Shown here one piece after another: positions 7,901-16,324 of a stretch of DNA of 23,718 nucleotides. The first letter of the stretch is position 1. Every line of letters starts with the position of its first letter. The DNA lies in IMG/VR virus record IMGVR_UViG_3300046515_000001, positions 1 to 23,718 of that record; one strand, 5' to 3'. The notes beneath the pieces were generated by a model, which saw only the letters and a list, made by a program, of their open reading frames with translations, did not search any database and was not told where the DNA came from. This stretch comes from a virus. The position numbers were made by a program, and so were the translations under genes.

Positions 7901-8403
7901 TGGCTGGACTCCCCGACCACATCAAGGGTCTGGCGGAGATGAGCCCGGTCGAAGACCTGCTCCTCTACGTGCTTCGAGACGGACTGCCTGGCATCCAGGT
8001 CAAGTCCCTGATCGAGGCTCATCAGACCTTCCCCCTCGTACTCGCTCGTCGCACCGCAACCTTCGGGGAGTGGGGCGGCGACACTCGCTTCACCGACGCA
8101 GCGCAGGTCGTGGTTCACACGTTCTGCGAAGACCCGGACGGTGACGAGGACGCGGCCATCCTCGCTGAGGCGGTCCGCGTCGTCCTTCGCGACGCCTGGC
8201 TCAGCCAGAAGGTCGTCCCCGGACGTGGCCACTTCACCAAGGTCGAGCTCACGTCCGCACCACGGCGAGTCACTGACTGGGCAACAGCCGCAGGGCCTGT
8301 CCAGTACGCCGACCTGCCTACGGGGGTGTGGCGCTACGAGTCGATCTACCAGATCAGCATCCGCAAGCCACGCTCCCGGCCCTACCCAACCCTGACCCCC
8401 TGA
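7900..8403 (+). CDS. Tail terminator protein
   Basis: This 167-residue protein is likely the tail terminator, which caps the tail tube at its final length and joins it to the head connector (lambda gpU / SPP1 gp17 role). The start is ATG 7900 in the TGATG overlap with the preceding gene. The protein has an N-terminal helix (SPVEDLLLYVLRDGLPG) and central strands with RFTDAAQVVVHTFCEDPDG, where the DAA-V-V-TF pattern is typical of terminators. A helix (EDAAILAEAVRVVLRDAW) and a C-terminal strand ending RYESIYQISIRKP follow. It directly precedes the major tail protein, the usual order. No other role is suggested by the sequence. Confidence 0.8.
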   Translation: MAGLPDHIKGLAEMSPVEDLLLYVLRDGLPGIQVKSLIEAHQTFPLVLARRTATFGEWGGDTRFTDAAQVVVHTFCEDPDGDEDAAILAEAVRVVLRDAWLSQKVVPGRGHFTKVELTSAPRRVTDWATAAGPVQYADLPTGVWRYESIYQISIRKPRSRPYPTLTP

Positions 8404-8419
8404 GCAAGGAGTACACACA

Positions 8420-8974
8420 GTGCCTCTGAACGACGACGCAACTCTCGTCATCGGTTCCGGTAACTACCTGACCGCCCCGGTCGGTACCGACATCCCCACC
8501 GACCTCCTGACCGTCAACAGCCCCTGGGTCAACGTCGGTCACACCTCGCTGGAGGACATCTTCAGCATCTCGTCCGAGGGTGGCGAGGCCACCGTCATCG
8601 GCACGCTCCAGAACAAGTCCCTCCGGACCAAGTACAGCGCGCGCACCGAGACGATGACCTTCACCCTCCAGCAGTTCGATGAGGCGGGCCTGAAGCTGTA
8701 CTACGGCTCCAACGCCCCGATCCTCCCGGACGGCAGTGTCGGTGTCCCGACCGACCCGGAGCCCACGGTCGCCGCGTTCCTCGCGGTCTTCGTGGACGGC
8801 GACAACGTCTTCGGCTTCTACGCGCCGAAGGCCGAGATCTACCGCGCAGACGACCTGTCCCTCGCGGACACCGAGTCCCTGGCTGGTCTGCCCCTCGGCG
8901 TCAAGCCGGTGGCCCACAGCACCAACACCTGGACCTACGCGGTTACCCCGCTGGGCACCGTCGTCGCCCCGTGA
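8420..8974 (+). CDS. Major tail (tube) protein
   Basis: The 184-residue protein is likely the hexameric tube subunit that polymerises around the tape measure. The start is GTG 8420 with AAGGAG at 8406-8411 upstream. It opens with NDDATLVIGSGNYLTAPVGT and contains a conserved-looking NVGHTSLEDIFSISSEGGE stretch. It continues with the KYSARTETMTFTLQQFDEAGL segment seen in many actinophage tube proteins, and ends in repeated beta strands. No Ig-like C-terminal decoration domain is present. Codon use is strongly biased to C-ending codons, as for the capsid gene. A long hairpin follows its stop. The position before the frameshifted chaperones and tape measure supports the assignment. Confidence 0.85.
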   Translation: MPLNDDATLVIGSGNYLTAPVGTDIPTDLLTVNSPWVNVGHTSLEDIFSISSEGGEATVIGTLQNKSLRTKYSARTETMTFTLQQFDEAGLKLYYGSNAPILPDGSVGVPTDPEPTVAAFLAVFVDGDNVFGFYAPKAEIYRADDLSLADTESLAGLPLGVKPVAHSTNTWTYAVTPLGTVVAP

Positions 8975-8994
8975 GCTGAGCTCACCCCGTAACA

Positions 8995-9036
8995 CCCCGG
9001 TGTGCAAGTGAGTGCGGACCCGCTTGCACACCGGGG
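8995..9036 (+). terminator. Long perfect hairpin after the tail tube gene
   Basis: CCCCGGTGTGCAAG (8995-9008) and CTTGCACACCGGGG (9023-9036) form a perfect 14-bp stem with a 14-base loop. It starts 20 bases after the tube stop and lies in the largest gap of the late operon (133 bases). There is no T-tract after it (GCTCCACCC), so it may be a weak terminator or an mRNA-stabilising structure. The arms contain the CTTGCAC/GTGCAAG sequence also seen near the right-end promoters, so a protein-binding site cannot be excluded. Confidence 0.6.
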
Positions 9037-9107
9037 GCTCCACCCGAGAGCCCACAACTTCAAGGTCCGCATCCGTAGTTCAACCAACACAGGAGGTCCG
9101 CAACCCC

Positions 9108-9431
9108 ATGGCCAGCTTCTCTCTCGATGACATCCGTAACGCCGCTGAGGCCAAGTACGGTTCCACCGACATCAACTTCGGCGACGACGTCTGCCGACTG
9201 CTCAACCCGCTCCGCCTCTCGAAGGGGAAGCGCGCGGAGCTGATGAACATCCAGGCCAAGCTCGACGGCGAAGACGTGGACCAGGAGCAGGTGCTCGCTG
9301 ACGCGATCCGTCTGGTCGCCGAGTCCGACAAGGCCGCCGAGAAGCTGCTCTCTGCTGTGGGTGACGACCTCGCTGTCCTCGCTCAGATCTTCGAGACCTA
9401 CGGCGAGGGGACTCAGGCGGGGGAAGCCTGA
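9108..9431 (+). CDS. Tail assembly chaperone, short form (lambda gpG-like)
   Basis: This 107-residue protein is the unshifted product of the tail chaperone pair. It keeps the tape measure soluble and recruits tube subunits, and is not expected in the virion. The start is ATG 9108, 11 bases after AGGAGG (9091-9096). The frame stays open upstream, but that region contains the hairpin and has no ribosome site. The protein is helical and acidic, with DDIRNAAEAKYGSTDINFGD, a basic patch (LRLSKGKRAELMNIQ) and a helical C-terminus (KLLSAVGDDLAVLAQIFETY). It ends at TGA 9429-9431, next to a G5 run. The position between tube and tape measure genes is diagnostic. Confidence 0.85.
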   Translation: MASFSLDDIRNAAEAKYGSTDINFGDDVCRLLNPLRLSKGKRAELMNIQAKLDGEDVDQEQVLADAIRLVAESDKAAEKLLSAVGDDLAVLAQIFETYGEGTQAGEA

Positions 9432-9814
9432 GCCTCGCCCGGCTCGTAGACGACTACGGCGAAGGCATCTACCCCGACCTGCTGCACTACTTCGGAGTTG
9501 ACCTCCGAGAGGTGATCGCAGGTCGGGGTCCTTCGCCGTCTCTCGTCCTCTTGCTGGTGCAGAGGCTGCCGGACACATCGCTCACCATCGCCCTCGCGTC
9601 GGGCGGACGAGAGCACTTCGGCTGGGGCATGGACAGACACATGACCGCCGATCTCTACGACGCGCTGAACCAGAACACGCGGGCGACTGGTCAGTGGGGG
9701 AAGAAGGGCGCGCCCAAGATCCCCGAGTACCCGCGACCCAAGGCCAAGAAGGACAAGGGCGAGAAGAAGTTCAAGTCCGTGGCCGACATCTACAAGGCGT
9801 TCTCCAGGAGGTAG
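9108..9814 (+). CDS. Tail assembly chaperone, frameshifted long form (gpGT-like)
   Basis: A -1 shift near 9419-9425 joins the 9108 frame to the frame ending at TAG 9812-9814, giving a fusion of about 235 residues. In the -1 frame there is no stop from 9422 onward. It reads SLARLVDDYGEGIYPDLLHY and then FGVDL, a classic opening for actinophage T domains. The rest includes LVLLLVQRLPDTSLTIALAS, GMDRHMTADLYDAL and a lysine-rich C-terminus ending KSVADIYKAFSRR. A free start for the T domain (GTG 9512) would lose its conserved beginning and lacks a ribosome site. The shift itself is inferred, and the exact slip codon is uncertain. Confidence 0.82.
9402..9439 (+). promoter_or_regulatory. Programmed -1 frameshift site inside a hairpin
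   Basis: The zero frame reads GCG GGG GAA GCC TGA. The G5AA run (9419-9425) is the likely slip site: a Gly tRNA on GGG re-pairs perfectly one base back, while Glu on GAA would face GGA. The run is exactly the 7-base loop of a stem. CTCAGGC (9412-9418) pairs with GCCTGAG (9426-9432), extended past a 3-base bulge by GGCGAGG (9402-9408) with CCTCGCC (9433-9439). A second small hairpin, CGTAG/CTACG (9445-9458), lies downstream. The heptamer does not obey the XXXYYYZ rule. Confidence 0.7.
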
Positions 9815-9817
9815 CAA

Positions 9818-12800
9818 GTGGCAGGTTCACCAGGCGGGCAGGTGATCGGGCGAGTCTCGGTCAAGGTTCTGCCGGACACCTCCGACTTCCGCCGAGAAGC
9901 TGAGAAGGCGCTCAACAAGATCGAGAAGACGCTGAAGCTCACGGTCGCCACCAAGGTGGACATGAGCGGTGCGTCGCGAGAGTTCCTGGAGGAGTTGCGC
10001 AAGATCAACCAGCGCAACCGGAACATGGACTCCCGCAAGATCCGGTTCCACACGATGATCTCCACGGACGGCATGGTGCAGGCAGTCTCTGTCGCGCGCC
10101 GTCGCCTCCAGGAGAAGGCGGACCAGCAGAAGATCAAGTTCAAGGTGGACGGTGCTGAGGTAACTGGCGCGATCCACCTGGAGCTCGACCGGACCGCTGC
10201 CGACAAGGCGGCTCACGACCTGAAGGACTGGGCTGACAACCACAGCCCGATCAAGATCAAGGTCGAGCCTGACTGGAGCTCCACTGGAGCTGCCATCACG
10301 TCCGCCCGCATGGCCGTACTCACCCGGCCTCGCACCGTGTCGATCATCCCGGATCTGAACAACGCAGCGGTCGCGAAGGTGGGTGCAGCTCTGGCTGCCC
10401 TGTCGGGTGCGCGCGTTGTCTCGGAGATGTTCGAGCACCTGGGTAACACGATCCGTAACCTCGACAAGTCCGTGCCGATCATCGGCTCACTCGCGACGGC
10501 CATGGCCGGACTCGCAGGGTTCGGACTCACGGCAGCGAGCAACCTGTTCGCCTTGTCGTCGTCGCTTGCGCAGATCGGCCCAGCAGCCCTCTTGCTCCCC
10601 GGCCTGTTCGGTGGTCTCGCAGTAGGACTCGGCGCTTCGTTCGCCGCGTTCAAGGACTTCAACAAGGTTCTGCCCGAGGTCAAGACGCAACTGTCTGCCT
10701 TGCAGGACACCATCTCCAAGAACTTCTGGGACAAGGCCAAGGCTCCGATCAAGGACCTGGTCGATGGGCTTCTGCCCAAGCTCTCGGCTGGATTCGCCAA
10801 GACCTCGACTCAGCTCGGTGGCTTCTTCGGTGGACTGGCTACGGGACTGAAGGGCGCGCTCGACCCGGCGCTCAACCAGATGTTCACCGACCTGTCCCAG
10901 TCGATCCAGATCATGACTGGCCACACGGGTTCACTGGCCAACATCATCGCCACTCTCGGCAAGGTGGGTACCTCGTACCTGCCCGAGCTGGCCTCATGGT
11001 TCGGCAACCTCACCGACCGCTTCTCGACCTTCCTCACCAAGAGCGAGGGCAACGGCAAGCTGGCTGAGTGGATCGACCTGGCCATCCAGAACCTGAAGGA
11101 ACTGGGCGGGGTCATCTCGAACCTGTTCGGCATCTTCGCCGGGCTGGGCCGCGCTGCACAGCAGGCCGGTGGCTCCACGCTCGCGATGCTGAACGACACG
11201 CTGAAGGGCATCCACGACACGGTCGACAGCCCGGCGTTCCAGTCGGGCCTGGTGGACGTGTTCAAGGCGGCACACACCGCGATGAGCACGATCGCCTCGA
11301 CCTCTGGCCCGGCTGTCAAGAACCTGTTCCTGGAGCTCGGCAAGCTGCTCACCTCGGTCCTGCCGCAGGTGGGTCAGATCATCGGCACGGCACTGAGCGC
11401 GGTGGCTTCGGCCCTGTCTCAGCCCGCTGTGACGACGGGCATCAAGGCTGTCTTCGACGGCATCCTGGTTGCGGTCAACGCCCTCGCTCCCGCGATGGGT
11501 CCGGTCGGCCAGGCGCTCGGTGCGCTGATGCAGGTTGTCGGCACGATGCTGAAGGCGTTCGGTCCTCTGATCGCTGCGGTGCTGACTCCGCTGGCTACGG
11601 CCTTCGCTCAGCTCGCTCCCATGATCCAGCCGGTCATCACCATGCTGTCGGGCGCTCTGCTCCAGGCAGTCCAGATGATCGCGCCGTTGATCATGCAGCT
11701 CGTCCCGGTCATCGGCTCTGCACTGACGGGTGCGTTCGCGTCCCTGTCCGGCATCCTCCCGTCGATCATGACGGCGATGGGCCAGATGCTCCAGGCAGTG
11801 GTTCCGCTCGTCGGCATCCTGATCTCGGCGCTGGCTCCGATCCTCCCGATCATCGCTCAACTGTTCACCCAGATCTACACGGCTGTCGCTCCGCTGATCG
11901 TCGCCCTGGCTTCGGCCCTGGCCCCGATCCTCCCGGTCCTGTCGGCTGCGCTCCAGGTGGTGCTCTCGGCCCTCCAGCCGATCATCGCTACGGCGCTCCA
12001 GATCGTGACTGCGGTCATCGCGCCGCTCCTCCCGATGCTGAGCGAGATCATCCAGTCCGTCCTGCCTCCCCTGGCGGACGCGATCAAGCGGGTGTTCGAG
12101 GCGATCCAGCCGGTGCTCGATGCACTGCTCGCGGTCGTCAACTTCCTGATGCCGATCCTGGTTCCGATCCTGTCCTTCATCATCGGCATCCTTGCCGACT
12201 CGCTGGTGTCTGCGGTCAACGCCGTGGCTCTGGTGATCGAGGGTCTGGTCGAGGTCTTCAAGGGCGCGTGGGACATCATCGTCGGCGTCCTGAAGTTCGC
12301 CTGGGGTCTGATCGTTGCGATCTTCACCGGCAACACGGACATGCTGAAGGAGGGCTGGAACCAGTTCTGGTCCGGCCTGTGGTCGTTCGTCAAGGGCATC
12401 TGGGACACCATCCTCGGTGCGTTCTCCTTCTTCCTCAACGTCGGCATCCTCGGTACCGCAGGCAAGGTCCTGAAGTCCATCGGTGCTGCGTTCAAGGCTG
12501 GCTGGGCCGTAGTCAAGGGGCTCGGCGAAGCGGCCTGGGGTGCGATCAAGGGCGGCTTCTCGGGCTTCGGCTCGACGCTCGCTGGCATCGGTCGCTCGCT
12601 CATGTCTGGCATCGGGTCGCTCATGCGATCCGGCTGGGAGTCGGTCAAGGGGATCTCCACGTCGGCCTGGTCGTCGCTGAAGTCCAGCGTGTCGTCCGGC
12701 CTGTCGTCCTGCATGACCGTCCTTCGAGGTCTGCCCGGACAGGCGAAGTCGGCCCTCGGGTCGATGGGCTCCGTCCTGATCGGCGCAGGCAAGGCCCTGA

Positions 12801-13933
12801 TCTCCGGTCTGATCTCGGGCATCAGCTCGATGTTCGGTTCGGTCAAGAGCAAGCTCGGCGACCTGACCAGCAAGCTGACGGACTGGAAGGGTCCTCTCCC
12901 CAAGGACAAGATCCTTCTCTACAACGCCGGTGTCGTGATCATCAAGGGTCTCGTCAAGGGCCTGGAGTCCCAGTTCGACAACGTCAAGAAGTCCCTCAAC
13001 GGACTGACTGACCTGATCGGCAAGGCCAAGCTCAGCAAGGGTCTGACCGATCACCTGAAGTCCCAGAAGTCGCAGCTCGACAAGATGCTGAAGACGTGGG
13101 ACGCGATCGACACCAAGCTCGACGCGGCCAAGAAGAAGCTCGCGGACCTGAAGACGGCGAAGGCCGACTACGCCGCGAACATCGCCCAGAAGATCGTTGA
13201 CGCAGCCAACGTCACGAACATGGACGGTGGCTTCTCCGGCATCCTCACCTCGCTGAAGATGCAGGTCGAGCAGGCGAAGCACTTCGCGGACGTCCTGGCC
13301 AAGCTGAAGAAGCTGGGCCTGAACAGCGAGATGTTCGACCAGCTCGCGCAGGCTGGCCCCGAGGCTGGCATGGCTGCGGCTGAGGCTCTGGCCAACGCTG
13401 GCAAGGCGGGTGTCGACCAGGTCAACGCCCTGGAGAAGCAGCTCGCAGATGCCGCTGGCAAGGTCGGCAAGACCGCATCGCAGGTCATGTTCGACAACGG
13501 CATCCACATGGCCGAAGGACTCGTCAAGGGTCTGGAGAAGCAGGCCAGCGCGATCGAGAACCAGATGCTGAAGATCGCCAAGTCCATGACGGACGCGATC
13601 AAGAAGGCACTGGGCATCCACTCCCCCTCGCGGGTGATGAAGGCGCTCGGCGTGTGGGTCGGCAAGGGTCTCGGCAAGGGGCTCGACAAGGGCCGCACGG
13701 CGGTCCTGTCCTCCATGAAGGCCATGGCGCTCGACGTCTCTGGCTACGACATCCAGCCGCCTGCGGTGGCTCAGCTCGACGTCTCGTCGGCGGTCGCTTC
13801 GGCGGTCGACGGCAACAGCGCGTCGGGCGGTGTCACGAAGGTACTCAACTACTACGCGGCTCCGGGCTCCTCGCTCAACGGTGAGGAAGACCTGTTCGCC
13901 GCGTCGAACCGAGCAAGGATGGTGGGCTGGTAA
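9818..13933 (+). CDS. Tape measure protein
   Basis: The longest gene in the window (1371 residues) encodes the tail-length ruler. The start is GTG 9818, 6 bases after AGGAGG at 9806-9811. Residues about 1-180 are charged helices opening GRVSVKVLPDTSDFRREAEK. Residues about 180-280 are hydrophobic. About 545-810 is a very long alternation of AP/LP-punctuated hydrophobic helices. About 814-870 is Trp-rich (FKGAWDIIVGVLKFAWG). About 1055-1130 is a coiled coil. Near 1268 lies the HSPSRVMKALGVWVGKGLGK motif found in many tape measures, and the end reads LNGEEDLFAASNRARMVGW. No lysozyme or peptidase domain is visible. At roughly 0.15 nm per residue, the tail would be about 200 nm long. Confidence 0.95.
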   Translation: MAGSPGGQVIGRVSVKVLPDTSDFRREAEKALNKIEKTLKLTVATKVDMSGASREFLEELRKINQRNRNMDSRKIRFHTMISTDGMVQAVSVARRRLQEKADQQKIKFKVDGAEVTGAIHLELDRTAADKAAHDLKDWADNHSPIKIKVEPDWSSTGAAITSARMAVLTRPRTVSIIPDLNNAAVAKVGAALAALSGARVVSEMFEHLGNTIRNLDKSVPIIGSLATAMAGLAGFGLTAASNLFALSSSLAQIGPAALLLPGLFGGLAVGLGASFAAFKDFNKVLPEVKTQLSALQDTISKNFWDKAKAPIKDLVDGLLPKLSAGFAKTSTQLGGFFGGLATGLKGALDPALNQMFTDLSQSIQIMTGHTGSLANIIATLGKVGTSYLPELASWFGNLTDRFSTFLTKSEGNGKLAEWIDLAIQNLKELGGVISNLFGIFAGLGRAAQQAGGSTLAMLNDTLKGIHDTVDSPAFQSGLVDVFKAAHTAMSTIASTSGPAVKNLFLELGKLLTSVLPQVGQIIGTALSAVASALSQPAVTTGIKAVFDGILVAVNALAPAMGPVGQALGALMQVVGTMLKAFGPLIAAVLTPLATAFAQLAPMIQPVITMLSGALLQAVQMIAPLIMQLVPVIGSALTGAFASLSGILPSIMTAMGQMLQAVVPLVGILISALAPILPIIAQLFTQIYTAVAPLIVALASALAPILPVLSAALQVVLSALQPIIATALQIVTAVIAPLLPMLSEIIQSVLPPLADAIKRVFEAIQPVLDALLAVVNFLMPILVPILSFIIGILADSLVSAVNAVALVIEGLVEVFKGAWDIIVGVLKFAWGLIVAIFTGNTDMLKEGWNQFWSGLWSFVKGIWDTILGAFSFFLNVGILGTAGKVLKSIGAAFKAGWAVVKGLGEAAWGAIKGGFSGFGSTLAGIGRSLMSGIGSLMRSGWESVKGISTSAWSSLKSSVSSGLSSCMTVLRGLPGQAKSALGSMGSVLIGAGKALISGLISGISSMFGSVKSKLGDLTSKLTDWKGPLPKDKILLYNAGVVIIKGLVKGLESQFDNVKKSLNGLTDLIGKAKLSKGLTDHLKSQKSQLDKMLKTWDAIDTKLDAAKKKLADLKTAKADYAANIAQKIVDAANVTNMDGGFSGILTSLKMQVEQAKHFADVLAKLKKLGLNSEMFDQLAQAGPEAGMAAAEALANAGKAGVDQVNALEKQLADAAGKVGKTASQVMFDNGIHMAEGLVKGLEKQASAIENQMLKIAKSMTDAIKKALGIHSPSRVMKALGVWVGKGLGKGLDKGRTAVLSSMKAMALDVSGYDIQPPAVAQLDVSSAVASAVDGNSASGGVTKVLNYYAAPGSSLNGEEDLFAASNRARMVGW

Positions 13934-13935
13934 CG

Positions 13936-14790
13936 ATGGCGAAGCTCCTTCTGGAGAACGCCCTGGACTCCTTGTCCCTCAACGGGATCGAGGATGAAGG
14001 CAGGGGGGTGCAGGCTACGACTGGGGTAACCGGTCTTGGCCTGCCCCCCGTGTCCGTCCAGTGGCTGGAGGGTGCGGGTGACGGGGCAACGTTCCGTCGT
14101 TCCCGCACCCTGCCCCGAGACATCGACGTTCCCCTCGACATCGTCGGGCGGAACCGAGAAGACCTGAAGAAGATCACGTCCCGGCTGGCGAAGATGCTGG
14201 CCGGGCCGTGCACCCTACGACTGATCGAGGACGACGGGACCGACTGGTCCACTCAGGTCGTCCGAGTGGGTGGTGGCGAGTACAGCTACGGCAACGACAC
14301 CACCGGCAACAAGGACATGCAGACGGTCATCACGCTCCGCGCGGGCGACCCGTACTGGACGTCCTCGGTGGCCACCACCCAGCAGATCGGTGGCACCACG
14401 GCGAGCCCGTTCATGGCCAGCTTCATGTCGATGCCCGTCGCCTCCTCGCAGGCGATCGGCGAGATCACGCTGGAGAACACGGGCGACGTCGATGCCTACC
14501 CCGTCTGGACCATCTTCGGTCCGGGCGACAACTTCAAGGCGGTCTCCCCTACCGGCGAGACGCTGTGGTGGAAGGGCACGCTCACGTCCACGCAGAAGCT
14601 CATCGTGGACACGCAGCTCGGCACAGTGAAGCGGGAGGACGGCTCCAACCAGTACGCCCTTCTCGCCGCCGCTCCTCGGTTCTGGGCCATCGGGCCTGGC
14701 ACCGCAACCTGTTCGGTCAGTCTCCTCAACACCACGTCGGCATCGAAGATCACGGTGCAGTGGAAGCCCCGGAAGTGGATGGTGATCTGA
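13936..14790 (+). CDS. Distal tail protein (Dit-like minor tail protein)
   Basis: This 284-residue protein immediately follows the tape measure, two bases after its stop, where siphoviruses encode the Dit hub at the tail tip. The start is ATG 13936. No good ribosome site is visible, so translation is probably coupled to the tape measure. The N-terminal half contains the pattern LSLNGIEDEG, LPPVSVQWLEGAGDGATFRR and RDIDVPLDIVGRNREDLKK, then LAGPCTLRLIEDDG, matching the Sipho_tail/Dit N-domain. The C-terminal half is beta-rich with GEITLENTGDVDAYPVWTIF, a galectin-like segment common in Dit proteins, and ends WKPRKWMVI. The call is by pattern and synteny. Confidence 0.82.
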   Translation: MAKLLLENALDSLSLNGIEDEGRGVQATTGVTGLGLPPVSVQWLEGAGDGATFRRSRTLPRDIDVPLDIVGRNREDLKKITSRLAKMLAGPCTLRLIEDDGTDWSTQVVRVGGGEYSYGNDTTGNKDMQTVITLRAGDPYWTSSVATTQQIGGTTASPFMASFMSMPVASSQAIGEITLENTGDVDAYPVWTIFGPGDNFKAVSPTGETLWWKGTLTSTQKLIVDTQLGTVKREDGSNQYALLAAAPRFWAIGPGTATCSVSLLNTTSASKITVQWKPRKWMVI

Positions 14791-14794
14791 TCCT

Positions 14795-16012
14795 GTGAAG
14801 CTCCGCGACCTGACGGTCGAGGTGCGGGACAAGACGCTGAAGCGCGTCGGTGCCATCCGCCCCGAGGAGCTGGTGCTCGAACTGGAAGACCAGTTCAACA
14901 ACGTCGGAACCTGGAAGCTCACGCTGGCTGTCGAGCACCCGCTCGCTACAGCTCTGCGGACTCCGGGTTCCGGCGTTGTCATCACCGGCCCGACCGACAT
15001 CCTGATGTCCGGCCCTACAACCAAGAGCGAGTTCGCTGCAACGCCTGAAGATCCCGGTGGCTCCGTGGTCTTCGAGGGCGTGAGCGACACCTGTGTCCTG
15101 TCGGACTACCTCGCCTTCCCTCAGCCTTCCAACATCAACCCGACGACCCAGACGCTGTCTCACGACATCCGCACGGGGCCAGCCGAGACGCTGCTCCACG
15201 CCTACGTCAACGCGAACATCGGACCGAGCGCACCGACCGGTCGACGCAAGACCAGCCTCATCATGGGCACCAACCTGGCGCGCGGTACGAGCATGACGAA
15301 GAAGGCGCGCTTCCCCGTGCTGGGCAATCTGCTCACCGAGATCGCCGTCGTTGATGGCCTCGGATTCCGAGTCGTGCAGCGCGACGCGAACCTCGTCTTC
15401 GAGACGTACCAGATCACCAACCGTGCCAGCATCATCCGGCTCGACGTCATGAACAACACCCTCGCAGGGCAGCGAGTGGCCATCACTCCCCCGGCTGCAA
15501 CCCACGTCATCGTGGCTGGCCAGGGCGAGCAGGTCGACCGCACCTTCCGAGACGTCACGACCACCGAGTCCCTTGCGGCAGAGGCCGACTGGGGCAGGCG
15601 CATCGAGGTCTTCCAGGACCAGCGCGATCAGTCGGAGGATGCAGAGCTCGACCAGTCCGGCCTGGAGACGCTGGCCGACAAGGGCTTCACGGCAGTTGCC
15701 GTACAGGCCGTCCCCATGGAGGACTCGGCCATGACGTTCGGCGTCGACTGGGGCCTGGGCGACGTCGTCTCGGTCGTGGTCAACGACCAGGAGCTCGTCT
15801 CCACTGTCACCGGCATGATCCTGAAGGCCACCTCCGAAGGCTTCAAGATCGGCGTCGAGCTCGGTGACGCCACCGGCTTCAACGCCGAGGCTGCCTACGC
15901 GCAGCGAGTCCAGAACACAGAGAGCCGCGTGAGTCAACTGGAGCGCAACAGTTCCGGCTCTGGTGGCGTCTCTACCGATGACCAGATCATGCGAATCATG
16001 GGGGTGTGGTAA
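14795..16012 (+). CDS. Minor tail protein, ReqiPepy6 Gp37-like (Tal-type hub)
   Basis: This 405-residue protein resembles the Siphovirus ReqiPepy6 Gp37-like family, which takes the place of the tail-associated (Tal) baseplate hub in many actinophages. The start is GTG 14795, four bases after the Dit stop, with a weak ribosome site. It opens MKLRDLTVEVRDKTLKRVG. It contains an ELEDQFNNVGTWKLTL segment, a central GRRKTSLIMGTNLARGTS stretch, and a helix followed by GFRVVQRDANLVFETY. Towards the end it has AFGVDWGLGD-like strands (FGVDWGLGDVVSVVVNDQEL), then a helix (AQRVQNTESRVSQLERN) and a Gly/Ser linker. No peptidase or lysozyme motif is evident, so any cell-wall activity is unproven. Confidence 0.82.
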   Translation: MKLRDLTVEVRDKTLKRVGAIRPEELVLELEDQFNNVGTWKLTLAVEHPLATALRTPGSGVVITGPTDILMSGPTTKSEFAATPEDPGGSVVFEGVSDTCVLSDYLAFPQPSNINPTTQTLSHDIRTGPAETLLHAYVNANIGPSAPTGRRKTSLIMGTNLARGTSMTKKARFPVLGNLLTEIAVVDGLGFRVVQRDANLVFETYQITNRASIIRLDVMNNTLAGQRVAITPPAATHVIVAGQGEQVDRTFRDVTTTESLAAEADWGRRIEVFQDQRDQSEDAELDQSGLETLADKGFTAVAVQAVPMEDSAMTFGVDWGLGDVVSVVVNDQELVSTVTGMILKATSEGFKIGVELGDATGFNAEAAYAQRVQNTESRVSQLERNSSGSGGVSTDDQIMRIMGVW

Positions 16013-16015
16013 CCA

Positions 16016-16324
16016 GTGGCCAACGTGCCCAAGAAGTTCTTCCGGGGCGTGGCCTCCACGACGCTCACGTCCGTCTACACGGTGCCGTCTGCTACGACGG
16101 CGATCGTCACGAACATCGTCGTGGCCAACGTCAACACGACCGCCTCGACCATCCTCATCAAGATGGGCGCGATCACGGTCATCCCGAACACGCCCGTCCC
16201 TGCGAACGGCATCTTCACCCTGGACATGACGCAGGTCATGGACGTCGCCGGTCAGGCGATCGAAGTCCAGGGCAGCACGACCGGTCTCGGCGTGCACATC
16301 TGCGGAGTGGAGGTGGCTGCCTGA
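16016..16324 (+). CDS. Small beta-rich minor tail protein
   Basis: The 102-residue protein starts at GTG 16016, three bases after the preceding stop, behind a G-rich stretch (GGGGGTG, 16000-16006). Its sequence is almost wholly beta-strand-like and rich in Thr, Val and Ala, for example FFRGVASTTLTSVYTVPSAT and TAIVTNIVVANVNTTASTI, ending VHICGVEVAA. Small proteins with this KFFRGVASTTL opening occur beside tail-fibre genes in many actinophages, so I call it a minor virion or fibre-base protein. No catalytic motif is visible. It overlaps the next gene by one base (TGATG), so it is probably made in proportion to the fibre. Confidence 0.7.
   Translation: MANVPKKFFRGVASTTLTSVYTVPSATTAIVTNIVVANVNTTASTILIKMGAITVIPNTPVPANGIFTLDMTQVMDVAGQAIEVQGSTTGLGVHICGVEVAA

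Noticed and set aside
9512-9814. Independent gene starting at GTG 9512
   Set aside because: No ribosome site, and the conserved opening of the chaperone T domain lies upstream in the same frame, so a frameshift fusion explains it better.
10994-13621. 875-codon open frame on the minus strand opposite the tape measure
   Set aside because: It mirrors the codon bias of the tape measure. Its translation is a low-complexity Arg/Asp/His/Gln mixture with no ribosome site or family resemblance. GC-rich genes commonly give such antisense frames.
9818-13933. Cell-wall hydrolase domain inside the tape measure
   Set aside because: I looked for lysozyme, NlpC/P60 and M23 motifs and saw none; the C-terminal region is a coiled coil plus the common HSPSRVM segment.
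16006-16323. Upstream extension of the collagen-like fibre frame
   Set aside because: It lies wholly inside the 102-residue gene in another frame, its translation is His/Arg-rich nonsense, and ATG 16324 has the usual TGATG coupling.
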